Positions 8,778 through 17,618 are shown, numbered from the stretch's first letter. The stretch is DNA of 64,000 nt from Woeseia sp. (GCA_021773015.1 JAJFKW010000001.1:744001-808000); one strand, 5' to 3'. The notes: generated from the sequence alone by a model not told the origin. Numbers and translations: made by a program.

Positions 8778-10745
8778 ATGCAACGATTGACGCTATTGAT
8801 TCTCATCGTTTCTGTCATTCTTTCTGGCTGTGCGTCCCAAAGTCCAAAGATCCGATATGCACCCTCGCCAGTAGTGGCACCAACGGAAGCCGCTGAAAGT
8901 GCTTGGAATGATTTCCTTCAAGTTCACCCAAAAAGCACCATCAAATGGGATCCGCAAACTGGTCATGCCCGGGAGGTACTGTATTTTCATACTACGAAAT
9001 ACGAAGGCGCTCCTACAGAGCGCGCGCGCCAATTCATAGCTGAACACTCAGCGCTACTTGGCATTCCTAAATCCCTAGAAAGTATCAGGCATGTAAAAAC
9101 TACGCCTATCCATTCTGAAAAAGGGACAGGAATTGACTACGTCCGATTTGAACAATGGATCGCCGGATCGAGAGTCGAAGGGACAGAAATCGTGGTTCAT
9201 ACGACGACTTCGGGAAGCGTATTTGGGATTCACTCTAGGTACTATACCAATGTCATGGCGTCGGTTCAGCCGGATATCTCATCGCAAGAAGCCATTTCGA
9301 TATCACGCCGTGAACTCGGGACAGATCCGGCTGACGTGCTACCAGATGAAGCGAAGATTGCATTTTTGCCTTCGGCCAACGGCTTGAAATTAACTTGGAA
9401 GGTGCTTGCCGACGAGTGGGTATTTCACGTTGATGCCGAAAATGGAAACGTGGTTTCTGCTTTTCCGGCAATCCTCAACCAATCCACCGGAAGTGGCAAC
9501 GCATTCATCCAGAACTCATGTACTGGGTCACTTGCCACGGTCAGCCTGGAAAACCTAGATGGTTCGGGATTCCTGCGGAGTACGTTTCATGACGTCGTTG
9601 GCGCACAAGGATTACGCGTCTCCAATCCAACTCTCACATTTCCGTTTATGACGTCGCAAGAAAAGCGCCTGTCTCAGGTAGGGATCTACTTCCATCTTGA
9701 ACAGGCGCGCCAGTTCTTTACACGGATCGGCTTTACGCCACTATTCTTGCCTGCAACGGCAATCGCCAATCACGGCAAGTCATGCAATGCTGCTTTTCTT
9801 GTCGCTCGAAATGCTTGGCGATTCGGACTGTCCTCAAACGGTAATTGCGGAAATTCTGGCCATGATGGTGACATCGTGGTTCACGAGTACACACACAAGG
9901 TTGTAGATGAATCAGCGTTTCTGTCAACTACACTTGATACAACCAGAGCAATCCACGAGGGTGTCGCCGACTACTTTGCCGCATCATTTTTTGCGGACCC
10001 CTGCATCGCTGAAACGCTTAGTGGGTCTTGTGGTAGCTGTTTGCGCCGCGCAAATAATCAGAAAGTGTTTCCGCGTGACATTGCTCCCGGCGACAAGCCT
10101 CACGCAACGGGGAAAATTCTGTCTGGTGCGCTTTTTGATTTGAGAAGCGAAGTCAATCCGGAGTTTGCCAATCGGGTCGCATTGGGCGCGTTGTCCGGAA
10201 TATCTTCTAGTGCTACGTTCGCCGACTATGCCCGGGCGGCTATATTCTCTGCCGCCGCACTTGTCGATCAAGCGGATAATTTTGTTGCAACGCTTGTCCT
10301 GTCTGCTGCCGCCACCGAAGTTCCAAAGGCATTTTGCAATAGGGGCATTACTATTCCAGATGAACTTGGAGGATGTCAGATAGTTGAATTGGAGTGGTTC
10401 GAACGTCAGGATTTTGGCGGGCAACGCCACACTCGAAGACTATTTCCGGTGGACCATGGTCGTTGCATGAAGTTAAATCACAACGACAAGATGAGCAGCT
10501 TGAGGTTTCACGCGGTTCGTGGATGGAAGCTGCAAATATTTGACGACGGTGACTGCGATACCAACGATGATTGGGGTGAGATCGTCTTCCCGGCAGCGGC
10601 GACGGGGGTCCAGGTCGTCAGTCTCACAAGAATAGGAAGTCGCGGCCCTTCGCTCGCCAGTCCACTAGGAACCTATCAGGTATTCATACAATCGAGGTTG
10701 GCTGGAAAAGTTTCGGCAATCAAGACAATTCAATTCGGACAGTAG
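8778..10745 (+). CDS. M4/M36-like metalloprotease lipoprotein
   Basis: Secreted zinc protease of 655 residues. The signal peptide ends in the lipobox L-S-G-C, so the mature protein should be a lipoprotein. Residues about 30-215 resemble the FTP/PepSY propeptide region of thermolysin- and fungalysin-type enzymes. The zinc site is H369-E-Y-T-H373 with the third ligand E394 in H-E-G-V-A-D-Y-F, a gluzincin spacing. The last 130 residues form a beta-rich C-terminal domain without a known sorting tag. The gene stands alone between two minus-strand neighbours. The substrate is unknown. Confidence 0.82.
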   Translation: MQRLTLLILIVSVILSGCASQSPKIRYAPSPVVAPTEAAESAWNDFLQVHPKSTIKWDPQTGHAREVLYFHTTKYEGAPTERARQFIAEHSALLGIPKSLESIRHVKTTPIHSEKGTGIDYVRFEQWIAGSRVEGTEIVVHTTTSGSVFGIHSRYYTNVMASVQPDISSQEAISISRRELGTDPADVLPDEAKIAFLPSANGLKLTWKVLADEWVFHVDAENGNVVSAFPAILNQSTGSGNAFIQNSCTGSLATVSLENLDGSGFLRSTFHDVVGAQGLRVSNPTLTFPFMTSQEKRLSQVGIYFHLEQARQFFTRIGFTPLFLPATAIANHGKSCNAAFLVARNAWRFGLSSNGNCGNSGHDGDIVVHEYTHKVVDESAFLSTTLDTTRAIHEGVADYFAASFFADPCIAETLSGSCGSCLRRANNQKVFPRDIAPGDKPHATGKILSGALFDLRSEVNPEFANRVALGALSGISSSATFADYARAAIFSAAALVDQADNFVATLVLSAAATEVPKAFCNRGITIPDELGGCQIVELEWFERQDFGGQRHTRRLFPVDHGRCMKLNHNDKMSSLRFHAVRGWKLQIFDDGDCDTNDDWGEIVFPAAATGVQVVSLTRIGSRGPSLASPLGTYQVFIQSRLAGKVSAIKTIQFGQ

Positions 10746-10774
10746 CCGACAAATTTCTTTCCAACAAACCCTAT

Positions 10775-10790
10775 AAGAGGCACCTCTTTT
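10775..10790 (+). terminator. Weak terminator-like hairpin
   Basis: AAGAG and CTCTT arms around a GCAC loop, followed by a short T-run, lie 30 bases after the protease stop. The stem is short, so this is a tentative call. Confidence 0.3.
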
Positions 10791-10870
10791 CTACGGAACT
10801 CATTTTGCTTCGATTCGAGACTATTCAGCATTAAGCAGCGGTCTAATTAACGAGTGAATATATAAGTCAA

Positions 10871-11842
10871 CTACAAGATCTCGTCCCAAGTTGTATCTCG
10901 AGTTTCATCCACAGCACCGTCACCGTCCGAATCTATTTCGAGCCGCACGTTGATATTATCGAGCACGATCAGTCGTACGCTGCTGCCATCACCTGTCGCA
11001 GAAACCAGGAATTCGCCGCTCGCAGGACGCTCGTCCCCGCTGCCAACAAACGGCACCACGTTTTCAAATTGCACTTCTCCAGAAAACTCGGAACTTGTAA
11101 GGTGCCCCGAGCTATCGATCATATAACCGACAGGACTCATGCTCTCATCGAAAACGGTGTTGGTTGAAGACTCAGTAAGATTCAGCGAACGACCATTAGC
11201 TGACAACATCAGCGATTCGCTTGTGACGGTAACGGATCGGACCGGAAAGCTTAGGGAGTCAATATCGATGGTCACGTCGCCGTTAATGCCAATACTGCTG
11301 TTTACGCCCGAAAATTCAAAATTGTCATATGTCGCCGACGTGCTCACTAGAAATTGCTGGCTGACCACATCACCACTGAATTCGTTGACTACGGTCGTAA
11401 TGCTACCGTTGATTGTTTCGGTGTCGATCATACAAGCGGCAAATTCCAAAGTAAGTTCGTCGCCCGCTGTCAATGTCGTCGGGCTCGCTGTTTCGCCTGA
11501 GATCATTACAGAACCACCGTTCGCACAATCAATTGTTACAGGTCCTACCGGAACAGTGGACATCGAAAACGCCGGCTGTGCCGCCAAAAATTTCGGTTGT
11601 GTCGTGCTTATGCCCCCATTGAAGCCGAACGGCTGGCCGCCGGGCGCGCCAAATCGACCGGCTTCTCCTGACTGCATCGCAGCGATCACGGATGCGCCGG
11701 CAATCTGCTGAGCGTTGAGTGTTGTTATCTGCGAGCCACCTGGTGGGATCAGCGTTGCTGTGGGCGAGCTAGAACCGCCGCTACATCCACCCATAGCCAA
11801 AATCACAACCGCCGCAATCAATGATGTGAATCTTGTCGTCAT
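10871..11842 (-). CDS. Hypothetical lipoprotein
   Basis: About 323 residues. ATG 11842 is chosen because it begins a clean lipoprotein signal, M-T-T-R followed by a hydrophobic core and the lipobox M-G-G-C. Upstream in-frame sequence to 11965 has no signal character. The mature part is rich in Ser, Thr, Gly and Val with few charges, and the C-terminus ends in a calcium-binding-like D-S-D-G-D-G segment. I do not recognise a family. A surface or periplasmic beta-sheet protein is likely by composition only. Confidence 0.7.
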   Translation of the reverse strand: MTTRFTSLIAAVVILAMGGCSGGSSSPTATLIPPGGSQITTLNAQQIAGASVIAAMQSGEAGRFGAPGGQPFGFNGGISTTQPKFLAAQPAFSMSTVPVGPVTIDCANGGSVMISGETASPTTLTAGDELTLEFAACMIDTETINGSITTVVNEFSGDVVSQQFLVSTSATYDNFEFSGVNSSIGINGDVTIDIDSLSFPVRSVTVTSESLMLSANGRSLNLTESSTNTVFDESMSPVGYMIDSSGHLTSSEFSGEVQFENVVPFVGSGDERPASGEFLVSATGDGSSVRLIVLDNINVRLEIDSDGDGAVDETRDTTWDEIL

Positions 11843-12122
11843 ACGATGCCCCAATCCGTCGAAACCCATCGATAGTCGACAAACTATCAGATCCGACCGC
11901 TTCCCAACAGTCGACAAATTGCGACAGTTGCCAGTCGAATTATGTAGAAAACGCTTTAGATGCAAGCGTTAAAACAGTCGGTTAATGTGCTTAGCAATAA
12001 ACCTTTTCCATTGCAGGGCGTGTCGGTTGTCCGTTTGCCTGCAGCCGGACAAACAATTGCTTGTTAGCGCCGATTCGCCATGTAAGGCTAACTGCAATCA
12101 ATACTTCAAATGAGAAGAATTA

Positions 12123-12674
12123 GTGAAACGCGATTTGGTAAAGCTGGCAGATAGTCGCAAGACGCAAATCACCCTGATATTTACGTTCGTCATAACGAGC
12201 TGCGCGATCGATCGTTCAATTGTCATTCCACAAGGAACCAACGCCAAAGTTGTGCGTGTCATTGACGGAAGTATTGAGATCGAAACCGATGGTTCCGCAG
12301 AATCGCTGCGAGTTATCGATGGGAATATCACCATGCGGGCGCATAGTTCCGTCACCAAGGACGTCAAACTGACCGATGGGATACTAGATTTATCGCACGC
12401 ATCAATTGAGAGAAATGTTGTTGCCCACCATGCCGATATTCAATTGGACGGCGTGAAAATCGGCGGTGACGTGGAACTGTATTGCACCAGCGGAGAAATG
12501 AAAGCAACGACGATAAATGGCGAACTCAAAATCCGAAAACGGGCTCTATGGTATGTCGGCTGTGGCGAAGCCAAAACATTGATCATTGGTCCGGGCACTC
12601 GAATCGGTAAACTAAATATTCAAGACTCGAGCGTCGATGTTCAGATCAGTGATGCCGCAATCGTCCACAATTGA
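12123..12674 (+). CDS. Beta-solenoid-like lipoprotein, unknown
   Basis: A 183-residue protein starting at GTG 12123 with GAGAAG upstream. A hydrophobic stretch ends in V-I-T-S-C, a plausible lipobox about 27 residues in. The body carries repeated short strands marked by V-I-D-G-S, V-I-D-G-N and L-T-D-G, then I-N-G-E. This resembles bactofilin or DUF4097-type solenoids and recalls the D-G-T-G protein at 289-1002, though they are not obvious homologues. Two cysteines (Y-C-T and G-C-G) lie in the second half. The function is unknown. Confidence 0.6.
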   Translation: MKRDLVKLADSRKTQITLIFTFVITSCAIDRSIVIPQGTNAKVVRVIDGSIEIETDGSAESLRVIDGNITMRAHSSVTKDVKLTDGILDLSHASIERNVVAHHADIQLDGVKIGGDVELYCTSGEMKATTINGELKIRKRALWYVGCGEAKTLIIGPGTRIGKLNIQDSSVDVQISDAAIVHN

Positions 12675-12703
12675 CGCAATGGCTCGATCGTTGTGGATAT
12701 CGC

Positions 12704-12991
12704 CTACTTATGCGCGATTGTTTTTTCGGTAAATAGGAAATCGCGCAACTCTTTGTCGAAGGTGGGGTCTTGACGGCGAATCCACTCTAGGACCATTGCC
12801 GCGTGTTCCTTTTCCTCATCTCGATTATGCGCAAGAATTGCCTTGAGATCGGCGTCTTGGCAAGCATCGACGCGTTGGTTGTACCAATCTACCGCTTCCA
12901 GTTCCTCCATCAATGAAGTAATCGCTCTGTGCATATCCCGAGTCTCTGCTGAAAGCTCGTTAACTGGTTCGTGATATCCCTCGTTTGCCAT
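12704..12991 (-). CDS. Encapsulated-ferritin-like protein (EncFtn)
   Basis: A 95-residue two-helix ferritin-like protein. By recall it is close to the EncFtn family, which oxidises Fe(II) inside encapsulin shells. The iron ligands known for the Rhodospirillum rubrum protein (E32, E62, H65) correspond to E30, E60 and H63 here, within L-M-E-E-L-E-A-V-D-W-Y and H-N-R-D-E-E-K-E-H. Two such chains are needed to build one ferroxidase site. The protein ends T-I-A-H-K, without the C-terminal targeting peptide of encapsulin cargo, and no shell gene is in the window. It may work unencapsulated or with a distant shell. Confidence 0.85.
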   Translation of the reverse strand: MANEGYHEPVNELSAETRDMHRAITSLMEELEAVDWYNQRVDACQDADLKAILAHNRDEEKEHAAMVLEWIRRQDPTFDKELRDFLFTEKTIAHK

Positions 12992-13149
12992 TATTGTCCC
13001 CGTCGAATTGCGTAACGAATACGATCAACGATACAGGAATTCAACGGCAATCCGCCAGAGGAGAACAGCGGAGATATGTTTACCGGAGATCGTGTTCCGC
13101 GAATGCTAAGAGTTCTGTTCTGGTACATGTCTATCGATCACTCAAGCAA

Positions 13150-13620
13150 TCATGGATCACCTGATTGACTGCCGGCAGCTCTATCAACCGATCGAGACTC
13201 GTTGATCAGCTGCATCTCATCACGCTGATCCTGCGCCAAGTTTCGCGCAAGCCACGAGTCTGGCCACTGCCGATTGAGCGCGTTTCTGAGCTTGCCTCGG
13301 ATCGAACTTGAATCAGGGCCCGCCACTTCGATTTCTGCGCGCAGTATATCTACGCGGTCAAGCAATGACTGTTCTTGCCGCGCGAACCAGTGATATTGAC
13401 GAGAAATACACTGAATTTCCGCCCAGCTTAGTGCATCGGATATTGTTCCATCTGGTCCACCGATTACAATTTTGGCAACTTTTTCATCCCGTTGATAGTC
13501 CCGCTCGTGGCCTTCCAGCCAAGTCGCTGCCTTGTGGAAGCGGGAAGATATTCGTTTACATGCCGTAACCTGCTTTAAGTCCTGCAGGCACAGGTCAAGC
13601 TCCTTGATTCTATTCATCAT
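13150..13620 (-). CDS. Unknown cytosolic protein
   Basis: About 156 residues from ATG 13620, chosen because GGACGGGCG lies just upstream and because longer starts would overlap the divergent regulator gene. It is hydrophilic and helix-rich with many Arg, Asp and Gln residues, including a likely coiled segment W-F-A-R-Q-E-Q-S-L-L-D-R. I do not recognise a family. It is divergent from the wHTH gene at 13752, which could control it. Confidence 0.45.
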   Translation of the reverse strand: MMNRIKELDLCLQDLKQVTACKRISSRFHKAATWLEGHERDYQRDEKVAKIVIGGPDGTISDALSWAEIQCISRQYHWFARQEQSLLDRVDILRAEIEVAGPDSSSIRGKLRNALNRQWPDSWLARNLAQDQRDEMQLINESRSVDRAAGSQSGDP

Positions 13621-13751
13621 CGCCCGTCCATACGCACAAAGCACACCCATCTGGTGCTGAACATGTGATAAAAATACGTTGTAGACAGGCCTAATGGCTA
13701 CCAAAAATCGTCCAAGGTATTGGAACTTCCCACAGCTGGGACTAACTCGGA

Positions 13752-14249
13752 ATGGATTCAATGACAGAACTTCCCGAACAACAATCGTCCTACCCATATG
13801 CAGATATGGGCTACAGTATCGAAACAATGTGCAGAGCTTTTGCAGGCTACGGTTCGGATGTCGTATCGGCGGGAAGTGGGATTCGCGTTACGTCGTTTGG
13901 GCAATTAAAGCTCGGCATGAATTTCCTAAAGACGCTACAGCGAAATTTTGGGCGCTGGACGGTGAACGAAATCACCTGTTACTGCTTCGTCATGAATTCA
14001 ACAATTGTCGGTGATCTCATTGGTGTCAAAGATGTCGCTCTCGAGCTAAATATGCCAATGTCCACTGCGTCATACACACTACTTGCGCTTGAAAAACGTG
14101 ACGTGTTGGAATCTTACCCTTGCGTTGAGGACAAGCGCCGGAAGTGGCTTAGGCTACACCCCAAAATTGTAGCCGCCACTGTCTATGGTGATAGAGACAT
14201 TTGGGGGAGTCAAAGAAAGCTCCTGGCACAGGTGCTTGTGGAGGGATAG
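13752..14249 (+). CDS. MarR-like winged-helix regulator
   Basis: A 165-residue protein (ATG 13752, or 13761 nine bases later). The second half has the wHTH pattern of MarR-type regulators: V-K-D-V-A-L-E-L-N-M-P as helix 2 and turn, S-T-A-S-Y-T-L-L-A-L-E as recognition helix, then a wing with E-D-K-R-R-K-W-L-R-L. The first 60 residues are unlike standard MarR and may hold a ligand or dimer region. It is divergent from the unknown gene ending at 13150. The ligand and target are unknown. Confidence 0.6.
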   Translation: MDSMTELPEQQSSYPYADMGYSIETMCRAFAGYGSDVVSAGSGIRVTSFGQLKLGMNFLKTLQRNFGRWTVNEITCYCFVMNSTIVGDLIGVKDVALELNMPMSTASYTLLALEKRDVLESYPCVEDKRRKWLRLHPKIVAATVYGDRDIWGSQRKLLAQVLVEG

Positions 14250-14315
14250 TTCGCACTGCGTATCACCTGGATTTTTCGCAGCAACATTGAACGCGAATGT
14301 CGCCGTGCATCCCTC

Positions 14316-14681
14316 TTAATCAACACATTTATCTTTTTGTGCGCAGTAATAGACGATCTCGGCAACGTCAATGCATTTGACATAGACGCCGCGGTTGTAG
14401 CAACAAGTTTCGAAGAATGAAACGCCCTCACAACTGATATTCATTAATGCAACGACAATCCGCTTCGCAAGCAATGATGCAGACCAAATATTGGCGACTT
14501 CATATAGGCTCAACGTATTCAAATTTGAAATATCGGCTTTGCTAAGGTCGAGCAATGCCGAATCACCTCTGGCCATATCTGCAAGCAGGCTCGCCTGACC
14601 AAGAACGGTTGAAGAAATAATCCCGGTCAAGATGATCGGGCGTCGAATACAACTCATGCTGATGAAATCGCTAAGACTCAT
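14316..14681 (-). CDS. Possible small exported protein
   Basis: A frame of about 121 residues from ATG 14681. It begins with a basic/hydrophobic segment (R-R-P-I-I-L-T-G-I-I-S-S-T-V-L-G-Q-A-S) that could be a signal peptide ending Q-A-S. The mature part has six cysteines toward the end (C-E, C-C, K-C-I, Y-C, K-C), which would suit disulfides in the periplasm. No ribosome binding site is clear and I know no homologue, so it may not be a gene. Confidence 0.35.
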   Translation of the reverse strand: MSLSDFISMSCIRRPIILTGIISSTVLGQASLLADMARGDSALLDLSKADISNLNTLSLYEVANIWSASLLAKRIVVALMNISCEGVSFFETCCYNRGVYVKCIDVAEIVYYCAQKDKCVD

Positions 14682-14859
14682 ATCGAATACTGATGTTGAT
14701 GGGCTGAGGGTGTTGGCGGCGTGCAGCTTGCAAGCCCGCGTTACAATACGCCTTCGCATTTGCATGCACCAATTGATTTTTGCTTGTCATTTAGTCGGAC
14801 TTCCCTATATATCGGCCCAGCAAGATTAGTTGCTAAATACACCGACGATTGCGTTTTCT

Positions 14860-15708
14860 TCAGCATTCACGATCAACCAAATATCTTCGTCCAATGTCTG
14901 CCAATGAAATCCATAGATCCAGCAATACATCGACCGGCGAACTGCCACATCGCAGTGTTTCGTAGGGCAACACCGCAGCGCGATAACTATTGGAGTGCCA
15001 TTTCGCACCATGCGGCAGCCTTATTCCCGACATCACATCCGGCATAGGATAGGCGGTTGCAAAAAAATACGGTTCAGGGATGTAGCTGTCGCCAAACGAA
15101 AAGCCGAAATTCATCTGCTTATCGGAATTCACTTCATTGCTTGGATGCGGCTCGCATACTTTCTCACCTGACAACCACATCATCGAAAGATCAAAACGCT
15201 GTACCCATAATTGAACTGCGCTGGTTTCCTCAGGGAGACTAGATTTAAGTAATTCCAACGTATATGCCACAGTGTTGAGCGTAGAGATAACGACGTTTGA
15301 TTGTTCGTCAGCATATTCTTGAAAGCGACCGGTACTCTCGATCGACTGATCCAATGCAGGAACTAGTTTTTTGTCGACACCTACCGACACGAGGAAATCG
15401 ACGACAATATCCGACAGAGTAAATGCAGGCTGGCCAGACAATGTTTGGGTAAAGCGCTCGCCTGTTGATGCACGGACGACCAACTGGCTCGCACGTAAGT
15501 CCAGTTCAATTTCATATGAAACCGATGAACGCATAACGCCCGTTGAGATGCCGTTAAGCGAAAGCTGTAACGCGGTATGCGATGAATTTTTTGGTTCCGC
15601 ACGCGCAGCTTGCTGAACATTTTCGAGAACTTGTGAATACGCGCGAATAGCATCTCGCGTGTCTACGCTCGCGTGTTCGTCAAGTTTTGGAAATTTCATG
15701 TTTGTCAT
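14860..15708 (-). CDS. DUF5996 family protein
   Basis: A 282-residue protein of the DUF5996 family, recognised by N-F-G-F-S-F-G-D followed by E-P-Y-F-F-A-T-A-Y-P and, near the C-terminus, V-L-P-Y-E. The length is close to family size. No function is established. The N-terminus starts at ATG 15708, or 15699 three codons later. It is soluble, with no signal or membrane segment. Relative to katA it is downstream on the same strand, separated by a terminator-like hairpin. Confidence 0.72.
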   Translation of the reverse strand: MTNMKFPKLDEHASVDTRDAIRAYSQVLENVQQAARAEPKNSSHTALQLSLNGISTGVMRSSVSYEIELDLRASQLVVRASTGERFTQTLSGQPAFTLSDIVVDFLVSVGVDKKLVPALDQSIESTGRFQEYADEQSNVVISTLNTVAYTLELLKSSLPEETSAVQLWVQRFDLSMMWLSGEKVCEPHPSNEVNSDKQMNFGFSFGDSYIPEPYFFATAYPMPDVMSGIRLPHGAKWHSNSYRAAVLPYETLRCGSSPVDVLLDLWISLADIGRRYLVDREC

Positions 15709-16003
15709 CTAAAGAAACTCTTATGGTTCTGCTAGATCGCATAAGGAGTGTGAAAGTGAGGTCGCGAATTCTCTGCAGTTTTCGATGGGTTGAATATCGT
15801 TAAGAAAATGCAGTCAGCGCGAATGCCGTTCGCCGGCGGTTCACTCGGTCAAATTGAAAAGGTTGTGGTTTCTAAATCGAATCGAGCGAGCCGAGAAAAG
15901 GTTGCACCATCGGCCACGGTGTCCAAACAAATTTCATATTCAACTGCACTACTGCGACGCACGGCGTTGCGACTCGCCAATGATTTTCTCTGATTAAGAG
16001 TTA
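15709..16003. other. Intergenic stretch, no gene assigned
   Basis: This gap of nearly 300 bases precedes the hairpin at 16004. A plus-strand frame from TTG 15790 to 15993 (67 residues) is open, but it has no ribosome binding site and no recognisable motif. I treat it as chance. Confidence 0.4.
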
Positions 16004-16045
16004 CCTCCACCGCACCTCGCCAAAATTGGCGAAATGCGGCGGAGG
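16004..16045 (-). terminator. katA terminator-like palindrome
   Basis: A 42-base imperfect palindrome centred at 16024/16025. The outer arms 16004-16014 and 16035-16045 pair with one mismatch, and the inner arms 16017-16023 and 16026-16032 pair perfectly. In all, 17 of 20 arm positions pair. It lies 12 bases past the katA stop. On the minus strand a modestly T-rich tail follows (T-A-A-C-T-C-T-T-A-A-T-C), so a Rho-independent terminator is the simplest reading. Confidence 0.65.
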
Positions 16046-16056
16046 CTCGACACTTC

Positions 16057-17511
16057 TTACCCGGAAAGCGTGGTTAATCCGTTGACTGCCCGGCGTACCC
16101 TGTCTGCATAGTCTGGATCGGCCTTCTCAAGGTAGATCAACATCCGTTCCTGTACCGACGCTTCCGCGTGACAGAGTCCTCCGGCGATGGTCTTAGCTAA
16201 ACGGTCCTTTTCCTTTGCGGCAAAAATGCGATACAAATTGCCAGCTTGCTCGAAATAGTCTTCATCGTCCTGGCTGTGCGGTTTGACCCACGCCTCTTCC
16301 AATAATGGTAGCGGCGGTGCCGCGAATTCTGCAGAAGGAGCCGGTAAGTCGCTGGCATCGTTTGGGTAGAAATTGATGCCACTACCTTGATTTTCAGCCG
16401 TCGTACCGGCCATAGCGCCGTCTCGCTGATAATGATTGACCGGGCAACGTGGTGCGTTGACAGGTATTTGGTTGTGATTTACGCCCACTCGATACCGTTG
16501 AGCGTCTTGATACGCGATAAGCCGCGCCTGTAGCATTTTATCTGGCGACGCGCTGATTCCTGGCACCAGGTTACTTGGTGCAAACGAAGCCTGCTCTGTT
16601 TCGGCGAAGTAGTTTTCAACGTTCCGGTTCAATTCCAATCGACCGATCTCCTGCAGCGGCGCAAGCTCGTGCGGCCACACTTTAGTCAGGTCAAATGGAT
16701 TTATCGGGAACGTGCGTGCCGCTTTTTCTGTCAAGATCTGAACCTTAACTGTCCAACTTGGGAAATCACCGCGATCAATTGCGTCGACAAGATCCTGCTG
16801 CGCTCCCTGCGGTGGCATTGAAGCGGCCTCCTCGTTGCTCAAACATTGAATACCCTGGTCTGTTTTAAAGTGCCATTTCACCCAATATCGCTCACCTTCC
16901 GCGTTCCAAAGTCCGAACGTATGCGACCCATAGCCATTGATGTGCCGCCACGAACGTGGAATGCCCCTATCCGACATCAGTATTGTCATCTGGTGCAGCG
17001 ACTGTGGGTGATTAGCCCAATATTCGAAAATACGCGCCGGATCCGGCAGATTAGTCTTAGGGTTCTTTTTCTGAGAATGCACGAAGTCGGGAAATTTCAT
17101 CGGATCGTTTAGGAAAAACACCGGCGTATTGTTACCAACCAAGTCGAAATTGCCTTCGTCCGTATAAAATTTGACCGCAAAGCCGCGAGGGTCTCTTGCG
17201 AAGTCACTGGAGTCTTGCCCGCCACCAACGGTTGAAAACCTCAAGAAAATATCCGTTTTCTGGCCCGCTGACTGTAAGAAACTTGCCCGCGTGTAGGGGC
17301 TAAGGGACTTTGACAGAGTAAACGTGCCGTACGCGCCAGCCCCTCTAGCATGCACAACACGCTCTGGAATTCGTTCTCTGCTAAAATGCGCGAGTTTCTC
17401 GAAAAGCTGGAAATTATCAAATGTCAGCGGCCCTCTGGCACCAGCAGAAATACTGTTGTTGTCATCTGCAACTGGTGCGCCAGCTGATGTTGTCAATACG
17501 GACTTGGTCAT
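16057..17511 (-). CDS. katA: Monofunctional catalase
   Basis: Small-subunit haem catalase of 484 residues that dismutates hydrogen peroxide to water and oxygen. The distal histidine H54 sits in V-V-H-A-R-G-A-G-A-Y-G, the conserved Asn in N-N-T-P-V-F-F (127/128), and the proximal haem-ligand tyrosine Y334 in R-L-I-A-Y-Q-D-A-Q-R-Y-R. Length and the short C-terminus fit clade 3. AAGGAG lies eight bases before the ATG. It is divergent from oxyR across a 107-base gap, so peroxide induction by OxyR is the likely control. Confidence 0.96.
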   Translation of the reverse strand: MTKSVLTTSAGAPVADDNNSISAGARGPLTFDNFQLFEKLAHFSRERIPERVVHARGAGAYGTFTLSKSLSPYTRASFLQSAGQKTDIFLRFSTVGGGQDSSDFARDPRGFAVKFYTDEGNFDLVGNNTPVFFLNDPMKFPDFVHSQKKNPKTNLPDPARIFEYWANHPQSLHQMTILMSDRGIPRSWRHINGYGSHTFGLWNAEGERYWVKWHFKTDQGIQCLSNEEAASMPPQGAQQDLVDAIDRGDFPSWTVKVQILTEKAARTFPINPFDLTKVWPHELAPLQEIGRLELNRNVENYFAETEQASFAPSNLVPGISASPDKMLQARLIAYQDAQRYRVGVNHNQIPVNAPRCPVNHYQRDGAMAGTTAENQGSGINFYPNDASDLPAPSAEFAAPPLPLLEEAWVKPHSQDDEDYFEQAGNLYRIFAAKEKDRLAKTIAGGLCHAEASVQERMLIYLEKADPDYADRVRRAVNGLTTLSG

Positions 17512-17618
17512 TTTGTATCACTCCTTGGAACAGCGTGTCCCGTAATCAGGTTTGACCTTAGCGCCGGCATTACATAGGGTCCAATCGACTTTTTCTTGGC
17601 TTTCCATCGGACTTTCCT
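17512..17618. promoter_or_regulatory. katA/oxyR divergent control region
   Basis: This 107-base gap separates divergently transcribed katA and oxyR and must carry both promoters. OxyR commonly binds such gaps, activating the catalase gene and limiting its own. I could not find a clear four-part ATAG/CTAT operator here, so OxyR binding is inferred from gene order only. Confidence 0.5.

Noticed and set aside
11139-11711. Plus-strand frame of 190 codons antisense to the lipoprotein gene
   Set aside because: It mirrors the Ser/Thr-rich real gene and has no signal, motif or ribosome site.
12704-12991. Complete encapsulin operon
   Set aside because: Neither flank encodes a shell protein, and the ferritin has no targeting peptide.
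15790-15993. Plus-strand 67-codon frame before the katA hairpin
   Set aside because: Weak TTG start, no ribosome site, no motif.
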